A stretch of DNA of 64,000 nucleotides from Nannobrachium achirus. Taxonomy: Eukaryota > Chordata > Actinopteri > Myctophiformes > Myctophidae. The stretch's first letter is position 1; each line of letters begins with the position of its first letter. Location of the stretch: the NCBI GenBank assembly GCA_963921795.1, contig OY997654.1, positions 4,611,555-4,675,554 of the forward strand, given 5' to 3'. The notes under the pieces were generated by a model that searched no databases, was not told the DNA's origin, and saw only the letters and a list, made by a program, of their open reading frames with translations. A program made the translations under genes and the position numbers. Of this stretch, positions 22,060-34,070 are shown in pieces.

Positions 22060-22180
22060 TACTGTACTTACTGTACTATATACACCACTGGACTGGTAGG
22101 ACTACTGTACTACTATATACACCACTGGACTGGTAGGACTACTGTATTATATACTGACTGGTAGGCTTACTGTACTATAT
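22060..22180. repeat. Short tandem repeat 'actatatacaccactggactggtagg'
   Basis: About three imperfect ~47-bp units with tactgtactatatac, accactggactggtagg. Confidence 0.8.
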
Positions 22181-22509
22181 TGTAAATGCCATGTACTGTA
22201 GCTCGCTCAAAACTGCCCTGAAAACTCACATTTCAGGAGGCCAGAGAAGAAGTTAGTTATCACTTCTCCCATAGACAGGCAAGAAGTGAGCACCAGCCCC
22301 TTGTTTCCTCTATCCTGTACATATAGTGTTTTTATAAGTGCAAGATTATTGAATGTTTTCTTTGCTTGCTATTTATTATGTCCATGAATTAAATACAGAG
22401 GGCTTCCAACGTTAAAAAAAACTAGAGAAAAATAAATGTTGTTATTGTATTGACTATACTTGTGCTGTTCTCCATTTCTGTCTAATAAAATATTCAACTG
22501 GTAGGCCTA

Positions 22510-22975
22510 TTGTACTATGTGAATAGTGGAACTCACAGCAAAGGACATATTAAAATATCATGCATCTATAGTGAGGAAACATCCATGTTCCATCTCTGTG
22601 ATAACCCAGACATATTTACATCTCTGACAGCTGATACACCAGATGTTGTTGTGGTTGATGAAGAATGCAGGGGAGTGTCTGTATTAAAGATAACAGCACC
22701 TTTGACCTTAGCCTAGCCCTAGAGGAAGCCTTGATGACCAAGGTCATTAAATACTAACCACTGTTAAATACCATCTCAGAGCTGGGTTATACTGAAGGTG
22801 CAGACAATTTGTTTTTTATATTTGGCAGACTAGGACATTATACCCACAGACTGGTTGTCAGAGGGTTTCAACAACTTGGGATGCCCAAAAATGAGGCAAA
22901 AAGGCTGGCAAGGTGTTGTGCTGTGTCTGCTATAATGAGCAGCAGCCACATATGGCAGAGATGCTGTTACTGATA
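22510..22975 (+). pseudogene. Non-LTR retrotransposon C-terminal fragment, decayed
   Basis: The first frame reads ADTPDVVVVDEECRGVSVLK then ITAPLTL. A one-base shift later it continues FDLSLALEEALMTKVIKY, stop, PLLNTISELGYTEGAD, FGRLGHYTHRLVVRGFQQLG, MPKNEAKRLARC and SHIWQRCC, then TGA. The order (TPDVVVVD..., then IFGxLGH, RG-xQxLG, KRLAR, IWQR) matches the C-terminal domain of a fish LINE family that I know only as a pattern. The PDVVVVD motif would suit a restriction-like endonuclease (inference). One frameshift and one stop mark it as dead. Confidence 0.65.
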
Positions 22976-23118
22976 CCCATAGAGTACTGAGTGACATGCT
23001 TATTGTATCATGAAAACGTATGCCATGATTATGTGAATGTATTTTTGCTGCACCAATAATAGGCTACTGTTTCTCCCTCATGTGGACATAAATAAATGGT
23101 TAAAATGTGTGTTTTCAG

Positions 23119-23170
23119 GAGATCCTGGTTCCTCAGACAGAACCCTACACAGAGCTGTGTTCCTGGCAAG
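23119..23170 (+). CDS. Candidate 52-nt host exon
   Basis: Acceptor tgtgttttcag, open block EILVPQTEPYTELCSWQ plus one base, then donor gtaagaga. In phase with the candidate exon at 18972-19031 (phase 0). Product unknown. The call depends only on splice sites and open frame. Confidence 0.3.
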
Positions 23171-23367
23171 GTAAGAGAGACTAGTGTTGTACAGATATGA
23201 CGACCAACTAAAGGCACACAATGGCATTCTGCTTTGCCCTTTCTCTCAACTTGACTACAATGTTAACAATGTTATTTATATAGCATATTGTTTAGACAGA
23301 TGCTAGGTCCTTGTTTACCTGATATCCTTTAGTTTTAAAAGTAGGTTCTTGGTTTATCTATGATCCT

Positions 23368-23800
23368 AGTTTACTGAGGCACTGAACTCTCTCTGCATTC
23401 TATGATCCTATAGTTTACTGAGACGCCACGCTGTCTCTCTGCATTCTATGATCCTATAGTTTACTGAGACGCTACACTGTCTCTCTGCATTCTATGATCC
23501 TATAGTTTACTGAGACGCTACGCTGTCTCTCTGAATTCTATGATCCTATAGTTTACTGATACGCTACGCTGTCTCTCTGCATTCTATGATCCTATAGTTT
23601 ACTGAGACACTACACTGTCTCTCTGCATTCTATGATCCTATAGTTTACTGAGACGCTACGCTGTCTCTCTTCATTTTATGATCCTATAGTTGATCCTATA
23701 GTTTACTGAGACACTACACTGTCTCTCTGCATTCTATGATCCTATAGTTTACTGAGACGCTACGCTGTCTCTCTTCATTTTATGATCCTATAGTTTAGTC
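23368..23800 (+). repeat. 46-bp minisatellite, ~9 units
   Basis: Unit tttactgagacgctacgctg / tctctctgcattctatgatc / ctatag, repeated from about 23368. One unit boundary is duplicated (ctatagttgatcctatag, ~23683-23702). Units alternate between cgctacgctgt and cactacactgt variants, suggesting higher-order copying of pairs. Confidence 0.95.
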
Positions 23801-24089
23801 ATTGTGTTTGTTGTGTTTAGTGTTCATGGAACTGCTGAAATATCCTGCTTCTTGGCCATTTCATAAAAGATGTATTTTTACTGATGAAATAAAGGTTATA
23901 TATTTGAGAACTACAAGCTCACAATGTGATGTGTTCTGAGCTTCATACGTGTACATTTATGTACATGTATTAATGTTGTATCAACATGAACAACAACTAC
24001 TCTGAAACATTGTGAACTGAAGATGATATGAAGAGAAAACTGCTCCAGTCTGGAGACAGTAACTCCTTGAAGGATGCAGTTGCTCGATA

Positions 24090-24225
24090 TAACCAGCAGG
24101 TGTCATCAGAAAACTCATCATAGACTGATAGTTTCATGACCGTACAGTTCACTGGTACAAGGTCAACTAATAGGATAAACACCACAAGAAAGCTTTTTAG
24201 GCTTGTTTCAATTGGGGTCCATTTT
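24090..24225 (-). mobile_element. SINE/LINE tail copy (antisense)
   Basis: This is the reverse complement of sequence at 42785-42900 and 30715-30815 (gaccttgta, cagtgaactgta, catgaaactgta). Those copies end in aataaagtcttcaatcaatc, a retroposon tail. Three partial copies in the window. Confidence 0.7.
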
Positions 24226-24449
24226 TAACTCATAACATTGAATGACAGACAAATAAAACACAGTACTATGCCGAAAGTATATTAAAAAACAAAATGCTAA
24301 ATAAATGTGTTTTACAATAGAAAGGTCAGGAAATATTTGCAGCATAGTAGGAAAACTAATTTAACCAATTGCTGGAGCCAAATCTAGGTTGGACGTGATC
24401 TGTGGAGCTGCCTCTGGTGTTGTAATTGTGGACATCCTTGATGTTTTGG

Positions 24450-24545
24450 AAGCATTTGGTCAGGTACATGGGTATCTTAGTGGTGTAGTGTATCTTGTAG
24501 ACCAGTATTTAGTCAGGTACATGGGTATCTTAGTGGTGTAGTGCA
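24450..24545 (+). repeat. Two-unit tandem repeat
   Basis: The unit caggtacatgggtatcttag plus tggtgtagtg occurs at ~24461 and ~24514. The adjoining MITE used gtgtagtg from the second unit as its target. Confidence 0.85.
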
Positions 24546-24851
24546 GTGTTTCTCAACCACAGTGCCGTGGACCTTTTGTGTTCCCTTTGAAATTTGACAG
24601 TGAAGTCACAATTCAAGGACTTTTTAAAACCTCTTTAATACCTCAAGAAAGAAAAGGATGAAATGCCATTACTGCATCAAAAGTAATCAACAAACTATAT
24701 AAAAACTGGTAAAACATTGGCCAAATTGTAAAATAATACAAGTAAGAGGCAAACATTTAGAAAATAGCCACACATCATATATCTAGGTGTGCCCTGGGAT
24801 CTGTTGGCTATGAACAGTGTACCCTGGCAGAAAAAAGGTTGAGAACTACTG
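24544..24851 (+). mobile_element. hAT-type MITE (cagtgtttctcaacc termini)
   Basis: It begins cagtgtttctcaaccacag and ends ggttgagaactactg, with the perfect 8-bp duplication gtgtagtg at 24536-24543 and 24852-24859. Non-coding. Confidence 0.87.
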
Positions 24852-25229
24852 GTGTAGTGTATAGGCATAGACCCATTATTTCCATTGAGGTCCTATACAT
24901 TCAATTCATCTACATAGTATAAAAATAGAACTGCACTCTGTTGAAATGATTCATTGAATATATTACTAAACAGAAATGCAAACAGCACGAGTACAGTCAA
25001 ACACTCAGTCTAAAAGAATAACACATAAGTCCAGTGGACTTGTTTCCATTGAGGTCCTATACATTCAATTCATCAACATAGTATAAAAAATATCACCAAT
25101 TATACAATATCATCACAAATATAAAACATTGTACATAAAACATTGTAATATGTACATAGTAGAAACCTTCCACTGTCCTCCTGAAAATAGATTTTTCCCA
25201 CTTCCCAGATGAAGTGGGAAATAGGTTTC

Positions 25230-26116
25230 CCACTTCATCTGCTGTACATGGCTGCTTCACTGAGCCTCCTCACGCTTTATGCCAGCCTTGAATAACACCT
25301 TGATAAAAAGTAGGAATTCCTGTCAAATCTGGGCAGTGCTTTTTTTTCCTCTAAAATGCATTCTTAAAATAAGGAAATCTTTGCCTAATCTGCTTAAATA
25401 CAATGCTGGTAGCAGCTTCCATTCCCCTGATGATGCATCCATAATGCTCCTCACCCAGCCAGCATGAAGTGCTTCTATATGAGACTGAATATCTAACATG
25501 TTTACACCCCCTGTCAGGGCAGGAGTTTCATGGAGGCCATGAAGGCCATGGCTGTCGTTGCCCCTCAGTTTGGCCTTGTGCCACTCAAACCAATGGTATG
25601 GCCTGAGGCCACAGTGGCCTTAATGCCCCTCAAACCAATGGCATGACCTGAGGCCACAGTGGCCTTAATGCCCAGCTGACTGTACCACTGTCTCCTCTGT
25701 CTCTCTCTGTCCTGTCAACATAAAGACAACAGTGTCTCTTTCTTGTCATGTAGTCACCAGTGTCTTTTGTTGAGTCCCCATTTTTAAACCAATCCAGTCT
25801 TGATTTGTACCGAACTGAGCATGGATCAGATTGTAAATACCAATCTATTTATTTCACAATAGATAATCTACATATTACATTTTAAATCATCCTTAACCCT
25901 TAAATTCAACAAATTCACCAAAGGCCAAGTGGTCTTGCCCCTAAAATGACCAAATTCCAGGCCTGCCCCCGTATGATAATCTCCAAAAATAACAGATCTT
26001 TTAATGTTATCTCTCTTTCCAGACCAAAGAAAGTGGAAAAACAAAGTATTCAATCTGACAGTAATACTATGTGGCACATCAGTCACAGCCCAGTACAGAA
26101 TGTTGTCTGCTATCAA
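25230..26116 (-). pseudogene. L1/Tx1-type LINE C-terminal region (antisense), split by a hAT-type element
   Basis: On the minus strand 26116-25970 reads LNTLFFHFLWSGKRDNIKRS then VIFGDYHTGAG. The coding text resumes left of an inserted element (25450-25270): GWVRSIMDASSGEWKLLPA, LYLSRLGKDFLILRMHFRGK and GIPTFYQGVIQGWHKA. These are the conserved C-terminal blocks of L1-like ORF2 proteins. Stops and shifts are present. The RT catalytic core is not in the window. Confidence 0.75.
25515..25965. mobile_element. hAT-type MITE (cagggcaggagtttcatgg end) inside the LINE
   Basis: Left end cagggcaggagtttcatgg; right end aaattccaggcctg, imperfect inverted repeats. Flanks ccccctgt and cccccgta are only partly alike. 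It interrupts the antisense LINE between HTG and GWVRS. A related element, inverted and itself split by later insertions, spans about 59500-61890. Confidence 0.65.
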
Positions 26117-26779
26117 TGATTTCAGAATAGTTACTTTACCTGTACCTACTGTACCTATCTGTATGTTGTTTACTTCAAGAGTTATGCTATTATCTCCATC
26201 TTATGTTTTGGGGATGGGTGTAAGAAAGTGTTAAAATGAACCCCAAGCGACATTGATTGACAACGGCAATAAGAAGAAATATTGACTAGACACCATTAGG
26301 GTCCAGAAGACATGTGGTATAAAAAGAGTGCACCTTAATTTCTTTATACAAAGAGAAAATGTGTTTTGAACATTTTCTGGTCGTTTTTCCGCTGTTTCTG
26401 TCCTGAAATAGGGTCCAGATGTGCTTGAATGTTAAAACATAATGACTTTAATGAATTCCTTGTGTCAAAATCATATAGAAAAATGTGTTCATTTGTCCCT
26501 GTAAGTTGTGTTTCTGTTATGTCCATTGTATGGTTCAGATTGGGGATAGATGTAAGAGAATGGTAAACACTGAGCACCTTGAATTTCCCACTTGTCATGA
26601 AAAGAGAGTCCTGATAGTGCTGTAGAAAACATGATTTGTTCACAAAAATGTGTTTTTTGCAGGTAAAAGTACATTTTCTTGCTGTCAACATAATCAGCTG
26701 TTGTGTCAAAGCAAATTGATGCAGGGAGAACATGTTGATGAACTACCAACTTATACATCCATGTGATAGATGCTAGCTG

Positions 26780-27806
26780 AAGATTACCCTGAATTGATAA
26801 AAAACATCCCTTTTCCCAAAATGTGGCTGTGGGGTAAAGTGAGACAATTGCTTCGGGGTAAAGTGAGACACTATCTCACATTATCCCAACATGATAGACA
26901 GGGAGAAAGCTGTAAAAACCTGGTTAAAGGCTGTATCAAACTAGTCTCAGTTGATTCTTATGTATTCTCCCCTGTAGAATCCATTTCTGATATATATTTC
27001 TTTGTATTGTGCATAATTAATGAGATAATTAGCATATTTGACTAGATTTGTCTAAATATGCAAATTATTTCATTAGTTATGCACAATACAACAATATACT
27101 TTGCAGAATTTTTTTTTATAGGGTTTTTAGTTTTTTCCTTCTGCCACATTATTTGACACATTGGTGGAAATGACAGGACAAACCCTATTAAAAGAATGTC
27201 TACTATGTACATTTTTGTATTGCGCATATTTAACCCGGTTAACCAGGTTTTTGTGTTTTTATGGTAGTTTTAAAGTGAAAAAATCACACTTGTGTGAACT
27301 GAGCGGTGGAGGCTGCGTGCGTGTGTGTGTGTGCGCGCGTGCGTGCGTGCATGCGTGCATGTGTGTGTGAATGTGAGTGTGCCTGGCCTGAACAACAGCG
27401 CCCCTCCCTTAACATGTGTGGTCAGAAAAGGTATTGCAGGCTAAATACCTCAGGCTACGGACGCACCCACCCACATACATACACACACACACGGATACAC
27501 ACACGGCCACGCTATGGAGACGGTGTGACCACCGCTCAAAAAGTGAGTGGATCACTTTACCCCGTTGATTTCCCTGGTCTGTCTCAGTTTACCCCGGTCT
27601 TGGGGTAAACTGAGACACAAGACCACTTTTTTTAAAACAATCAAATTTTCTCTGCCTTTTGTCTTGAATATGTTCTGATATCTTCCATTGTTAGGAAACA
27701 TCCCAAATTACTGGGAAATGTGTAAATTTTTACTGATATATCTTTTAGTTCGCCTAGAGGGGAGCAAATGTAAAAAGTGTCTCAGTTTATCCCGCTCTCC
27801 CCTACT
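26780..27806. mobile_element. Element with gggtaaagtgagaca repeats and inverted end
   Basis: ggggtaaagtgagaca occurs at ~26832 and ~26858. Inverted or variant forms gtctcagtttaccccgg and ggggtaaactgagacac lie at 27579-27620, and gtctcagtttatcccgctct at 27778-27798. This looks like a DNA element with repeated subterminal motifs. Exact ends and target duplication are not clear. It encloses a GT/GC-rich microsatellite at 27318-27370. Confidence 0.5.
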
Positions 27807-27884
27807 CGCCGTTCGGGAGCTGCCGTTCCAAACTCTATATAGCATTCGGAGATTGTGGAATAGTTGTCTGGCTACGCGAGACTA
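27804..27884 (+). mobile_element. 3' fragment of the same TIR family as 54186-54514
   Basis: The stretch from actcgccgttcgggagctg to ggctacgcgagacta matches the right ~90 bp of 54186-54514 with a few changes. The left part is absent. Confidence 0.75.
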
Positions 27885-28227
27885 CTCTGTGTGTAACAAC
27901 CGGTTTGTTTTGTGGGCTAACGCTATATAATGGACGTTAATTAAGCAGCAGGGAAAAGTGTTATCTTGGAGGACGATGCCGATGGACCAGAACGTCATCA
28001 TTTATTCGCATTTATTGTCTGACCCGTTTCCATTCAGAAATGCGCATTTAGTTTATTCGATAAAGCCTCAAAATCCGCCTCCTCCAAGCGCATAAATGTT
28101 TTTGCGGATAATGAAAGTTTATTTGAATTTTGAAATGTTTGCATTAAAAGATTTTGGCACAAAAGCCTTAATGCGCATTAAGAGGCTTTATGGAAACGCC
28201 ACTATTGACACAGCAACATCCTGGAGT

Positions 28228-28340
28228 TTAAGGCCCATTCCCACTGGGCCAGATAAATACAGATATTTTTTATCAGTATCCACTTGAATGGAGACAGATA
28301 TTTGTTCTGTTTATCTGGCCCAGTGGGAATGGGCCTTTAG
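28228..28340. mobile_element. Small palindromic MITE
   Basis: aaggcccattcccactgggc plus cagataaa at the left is perfectly complemented by tttatctgg plus cccagtgggaatgggcctt at the right, around a 50-bp centre. TTAA/TTTA at the edges suggests a TTAA-target element. Confidence 0.75.
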
Positions 28341-29062
28341 ACTGATTATTCCAGGGCCAGAAAGTCAATTTAATGTATCATGTCTTTGTTGCTTATCCTC
28401 TTTCTCTGTGTCTGCGTCGTGCTACTCTACTCTTTTTTCCCTCCACACAGTGACGTTTACATGTAGAACAGCAGCATTTCAGAACACCAGGCAGCAAGTC
28501 AACACATGCAGGTGGCTGCCGGTGTGGGTTGGCAGTCAATGTGTTCTAATCTAGGCTATAAGCTACCTGTAATCATGCCATGGACCGTTGGTGGGCTGAG
28601 ATGAATCAGTTACTGGTAAATCTGAGGTCAAGAAAGGTCACAGAAAAGGCAGTTAGAATGTCAAGAAGGGAGAAGGTATCATCATTATTAGGAAATGTGG
28701 CAGTTTAATGACATGTGTTTACTCACTCATACATGTAACACATCACTATAGTATCAGTTAACATGAGTTTAATGTGTTTATTCATTACATGTAACACATC
28801 ACTATAGTATCAGTTAACATGAGTTTAATGGCATGTGTTTACTCACTCAAACATAGGGTGACCAGATCCAAGCTGTTCATTTGAGGGACAGAAGTACCAC
28901 TTGTGTGGGACAAAGTGGGATTAAATGCATTAATGTCATATTCGACTATGTACTTAATACAGCATATTGATATGTATCATGTTATTTTAACAGGCTTAAA
29001 ACATATCTTTATTCCATTTCACATTTGTTTAGATCAACGATGCTGCAGCGGTTCCTTCTGAA

Positions 29063-29064
<2 letters not shown>
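28341..29064. other. Stretch without gene; short duplicated segment
   Basis: acatgtaacacatcactata then gtatcagttaacatgag occurs twice (28731-28770 and 28789-28830), and a related line lies at 29375-29415. No supported gene. Confidence 0.5.

Positions 29065-29132
<68 letters not shown>
29065..29132. repeat. (CT)n microsatellite, ~34 units
   Basis: Pure CT run followed by A9. Confidence 0.98.
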
Positions 29133-29133
<1 letters not shown>

Positions 29134-30277
29134 AAAAAAAAACATAACCGTATTATTCAAAAGCATAGCCTACCCTATAATGTATTCACATGCTGCTAGA
29201 GCAGTGCTGTGTCCAGTGTGGTCCTGGTCCAGTCTAGCTTGTTGTGAGCTCACGTTAACAGCTTCAGCAACAATCAGTGCACCTATCAACACCGGGACAT
29301 TGATTTATTACTGGAGCCTGCCAGTCACAATGTGGGACAGTGTCTCAATTTGGGACATCTGGTCTCCCTACTCATACATGTAACGCATCAGTGTGGTATC
29401 AGTTCATATGAGTTTAATGTGGAAGGATGGATAACGTAAGAGGAATAGATCAGTGGTTGGTTCTCAACCTCTCTTGTTTCCTGCATATCCCCATCCAACA
29501 CAACAGTGGTCCCCAGGTTGATTCTTAGTCAGGATGGTGGTCCCTGCTTCACAATCAGTTGAAAACCCCTGATAATAGGTTGACAATACTGTACATACAT
29601 GATGAGTTTGTTGCCGTTCCTCAAGCTCAGCTACAACCTGGAATCACTATGAGGGTGTGACGCCATGCGTTGTGACCTATAGTAAACTGTCTATGTTGAG
29701 CTACGCTGTATTCACATGACAATGTGGAAAACAGGCTTAAAAAGTACCGTTACACCACAGGAAGCAGCTGCACTGCAGAGATCAGACTTATTGTAACTGT
29801 AGAAAAGGTTCTGTGTAAACTACTCTGCTTAGCTTGAAATGTTCATGTCTGTATCATGACTATTATTCTAAACTACTCACTGCTTAGCTTTAAAGTTACA
29901 ATGGATGTTTATTCTATTCTTATTTAATGACTGCTGGATCGTAAGCAAATCATTTATTTTGTTACTTACAGGATTACTCTGAATAACACAGGTTTTCTCT
30001 AAATGATATAGCCTATATGCATAAGAAGGGGCTTAAGATGACTACAACCATCCTGCAAATGTCCTTACAAAATAATTATAACCAGGGTCTAACTAAGCAA
30101 TCTGCATAAAATACACTCTGGACTAGAAGTTTATTCAGGACACTGCTTCCCATGTGTACAATAGTACACACAAACTCATCCCTTTGTTAGATCACCCTGC
30201 ATGGTGTAGCTCTACAGCGTATGTAAACGTTGTGGAGGTGTGAACTTGGGTGTTGTTTTGCATCGATGCATGTCTGA
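29133..30277. other. Stretch without supported gene
   Basis: AT-rich DNA with MITE-end fragments (gtggttggttctcaacctc near 29453; cagtggtccccaggttg near 29504). No splice-flanked open blocks I trust. Confidence 0.45.
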
Positions 30278-30714
30278 CAGGGTGCGTTTATATGCTCATT
30301 CAGAATGGCATTCAGAATGAACTTATTCTGAATAGAGCTTCATACCCAAACGTTTACATAGGACCTGAATACAAGTATCCCTCATTCCACTGTCGTTTAC
30401 ATGACCAAAGGATTCATTCGAAATAGAACTTTGGGCATGCGCAAAGTAGGCCTACTTCAGGTCGGAGAGGGGGGGGGGGTACTCAGTGACATAACAACCT
30501 CAGCTCGTCCACCGAGGATAAGCTCAGAGCATTTTTGTATAAACAGAGTATAAAATGGTAGGCATAAAACGTTCATTTGTACAACATAATATTATATTTA
30601 AAAAAAAAATGTGAGTGTGAAAACGTTGTTTTATATCCTGGCTTGTAGTTGTAGCATGAGAGTTGTTATATGAGATACTTTAATGGTTTCCAGTGTAAAT
30701 AAGCTTAGTCTTTT

Positions 30715-30820
30715 CATGGATCTCCTTTTAGTAGACCTTGTACCAGTGAACTGTACCGTCATGAAACTGTACCTTTTCCTATGCAAACTTCTAATAAAGT
30801 CTTCAATCAATCAATCAAAA
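30715..30820 (+). mobile_element. Retroposon tail (SINE/LINE 3' end)
   Basis: tagaccttgtaccagtgaac through catgaaactgta, ending aataaagtcttcaatcaatc. Relatives at 24090-24225 (inverted) and 42785-42905. Confidence 0.7.
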
Positions 30821-31149
30821 GCATGCCACTTGGTATTCATTGCGACCGTCAGGGAGCAGTTTACTATGAAAACCTCCACCGGCCGTCCGTCCGTCCGTCC
30901 GTCACACCTTTGTGACCATCAACAAACGTCACACCTTTGTTGATGTTTAAATCGAAGAGTCTTGGTCAAATACTTCTGTTGGTTTCTGCACTGATCATTT
31001 ATACAATTCAGCTGTGTTTGCTCGTGTCATCATGATGAGGTCATAAATCAGCCATGCCCAAATATAGATTTTACGGGTTTACATGCTTACTCAGTTATTC
31101 GTTATGTGAAAGTCCTATGACGTCTATATCTGACATCATCATACATACA

Positions 31150-32000
31150 TTCCCTTTTATGCCCATAAATGGAGATCCCCTCTGTAGAACCAGCCACTGA
31201 CATCACTGTAATGTCAGGGGAACCAAATCCCTTTTATGCCCATATATGGAGATCCCTGTGATGCCAGGGGAACCAAATCCCTTTTATGCCCATATATGGA
31301 GATATGGAGATCCCCGTGTTGCCAGGGTAACCAAATCCATTTTATGCCCATATATGGAGATCCCTGTGATGCCAGGGGAACCAAATCCCTTTTACGCCCA
31401 TATATGGAGATCCCTTATGTCATCAATATTAAGCCCATATCTGTGAATATCTTTGGGTACCAGATGTCTCCATATATGGTTAAATGGTCCGATATACATC
31501 ACTGGCCAGAAGACCAAGAAATGGTGCAACCTCGCCCTTTGCTTTTCTCCCTATAGGCATCTTACTGGTAGGTAGTTTAATGAGGAATGCAGTATGGTGG
31601 TAGGTAGGTAGTTATGGCCTTTGATGTAAGATTTTCACTTTCTAGGATAACTATATTTGCTATTCCCAGATGATGCCCTTTTAGGGTACCCCTCATGCCC
31701 ATATATGGAGATCCCCAGGCTTTACTAATTAACATAAGTTTTATGCCCATATATGGAGATCAGTGTCCCAATGTCATCAGATATATGGGCATAAATGGAC
31801 ACAGGCAAACTAGATGGGCTGTATGGATATCCAGATGTGTGATGTAAGTGTTTTATTCCAAATGTGGCACCCCACAGACATATTTCCAGAAACAAAATCC
31901 CTTTCATGCCCATATATGGAGATTTCTGATGTCATCAATCCCAGGCCCTGTAAAAAACATGGTTGCTATGGTATGAGCAACTTATGTCTCCATATATGGA
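31150..32000 (+). repeat. Tandem/dispersed repeat with ten CArG-box sequences
   Basis: Units of ~50-58 bp (gggaaccaaatccctttta, tgcccatatatggagatccc) start at ~31155 and continue as tandem copies to ~31420, then as spaced single copies to 32000. CC(A/T)6GG matches lie at 31163, 31240, 31290, 31348, 31398, 31470, 31699, 31747, 31910 and 31990 (start positions). The 31990 site sits in the perfect 16-bp palindrome tctccatatatggaga. Whether serum response factor binds here is unknown. Confidence 0.85.
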
Positions 32001-32087
32001 GATTCAACTTCAATGAGTAACCATGGCAAACTGTCAACTGCCCGTATGTCTTGATAATTGGTAAAACAAACTTTTGGCCTATTTGTG

Positions 32088-32116
32088 GAGATAAGCGACC
32101 AACGGTCGCTTATCTC
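32088..32116. repeat. Perfect hairpin stub of the 34-kb repeat family
   Basis: gagataagcgacc, loop aac, ggtcgcttatctc: 13-bp perfect arms. The surrounding text (cctatttgtggagataag, ctcccgattagggagtctta) is the end of the family seen at 34040-34720 and 57140-57910, with the interior deleted. Confidence 0.85.
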
Positions 32117-32139
32117 CCGATTAGGGAGTCTTACTGGTT

Positions 32140-33860
32140 TAATAAATAACGTAGCCTATATACTTTATACTGCCCGATTGGATAACAATTAACTCCAAAT
32201 GTATTTTTTATTCATTTATAATGCCCATATGTCTCCATTGTCTGAAACCGACCTGCAACATTATTCAGATCATCTTAAAATAAACGTATTTAGGCTAAAT
32301 TATCAGTCTCTGTTTTCTCTTCCCAGTCATTGGGGGCATAAACAAGAAGTCGAAGGATAAAATGAAGTTTGATAATGATATCCATGTAGGCTATAGTGCA
32401 TGTTCACATCATGTAGTAGGCCTACTTTAGGTCTATATTCCTGTCAAGCACTTTGTGACTTTATTCTTAAAAAGCACTATATAAATTGTTTATTATTACT
32501 AGTAGTAGTATTGCTTTACATTAAGACCAATATTCAAATATTTCATTTAACATGTAAAATAGCCAATCGCGGTGCACAGATGTCCCTATTGTCCACCTAT
32601 GCTGTAGGCGTTTGCATACTTCATACCTGAGTGAACTGAGAAGCCTTTGTCTTGTTGGGGGGTCTGGGAGCACTGACTGGACCATTAGCATACCTGTTAC
32701 AGTTGATCAGGGTGATGCGACGTGATGTAATGGCTCTCTGCATGGCTTTTATGATCGCCTAAACATTAGGCTATTAACTTAATATAGTCTACAACATTGT
32801 TTCTCCCACGTATTAAGTGGTATGTTATAGAATAAACTAAACACATAAACAGCATAATGTAACACATTTGAAAATATTATAGGCTTGGTTACTGTTATCG
32901 TGTAATATAGTCTACAGTATGTTCAAATTAAATAGCACAAGTAGGCAATATAGGCTAATTAACAATCGTATTAAATACATTAAAACATACATTCACACAC
33001 AAAGGTCAATAAGTGTCCTAAAAACAGACAATATCACACACAAACATTTGTGGACCTCACATTTTATTTCCAAAATTAAACCAGAAAGAATGAAGTTGAT
33101 GGAAGGAATACATGAATGGCTGACAAACGGGCGTGCTGTGTGGATTGGAATAACCTCTTTAATAGTCTATGTAGGCTTATATATTAACACAATATTATGC
33201 ATATCGATGTTATTCCATTTACTTGCATAGTGTAGGCTAGGTAATATTGTGTTGTCATGTAGTCTACATTTACTTGCAGACGTCACTGCTATAATTTAAT
33301 TGGTTCATGAACCCATTATCCAAACGTTCTCTTGAGCTACTTAACGGTATCTAATGTGTCACACATTAGTCCATTCATATGCATGCAGAGGTAAATAATT
33401 CCTGTTAATTCACGTTGTTGACAATGGGTGCAAGGCAGCTTTTGTTAGCGAGGTGCGAAAACTGACAAACTCCAGAGGTACCAGCACAGTAGACCTACAC
33501 ACCTCTGTAGATAAATATTAATAACGTACATAGGTCTCTACTAGATGAACTCCGCTTGCTTATTGTGAAGTCTCTCGTTGAAAGGCGACAGGCTCAGCTC
33601 AGCAGAATACTCCTTTATACAAACGCACAAACGTTCGGTGCACAAGTCAGCCACAGATTTGAAGTTAATCTCACCCTCCGACCAGTTTCATATTTGATTT
33701 GTTCTTTATTTTATGGTGAAGCGCTCGATATGATTTCACTCGTCTGCTCTCTGATCCAGCGTGCGTTGCCTTGGTGCTGTTGCTGCTCTTCCTGTTTACG
33801 AGTTACGTCTGCGCACATTACGTCACCGCGCAAAGCACAGACATGCGCAACAGAATTTAT
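32140..33860. other. Stretch without supported gene
   Basis: AT-rich; ORFs up to 115 codons (33556-33903, plus strand) have no recognisable domain and overlap MITE ends near 33870. Nothing further can be supported. Confidence 0.45.
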
Positions 33861-34038
33861 TTATTCCAGACAGCAGCTCATTCCGAATGGAGCGTTTATA
33901 TGACAAATGTATCCCGATTGAAATATACCACCACTTCAGACCCGAATGAAAATTCATTCGGGTCAGACCGGAATGGCCATTCCTAAACGTTTATTGCGAC
34001 CGTAGGTCGCACTTACTACAGAAAGCTGCTCGAGGTGT

Positions 34039-34039
<1 letters not shown>

Positions 34040-34070
<31 letters not shown>

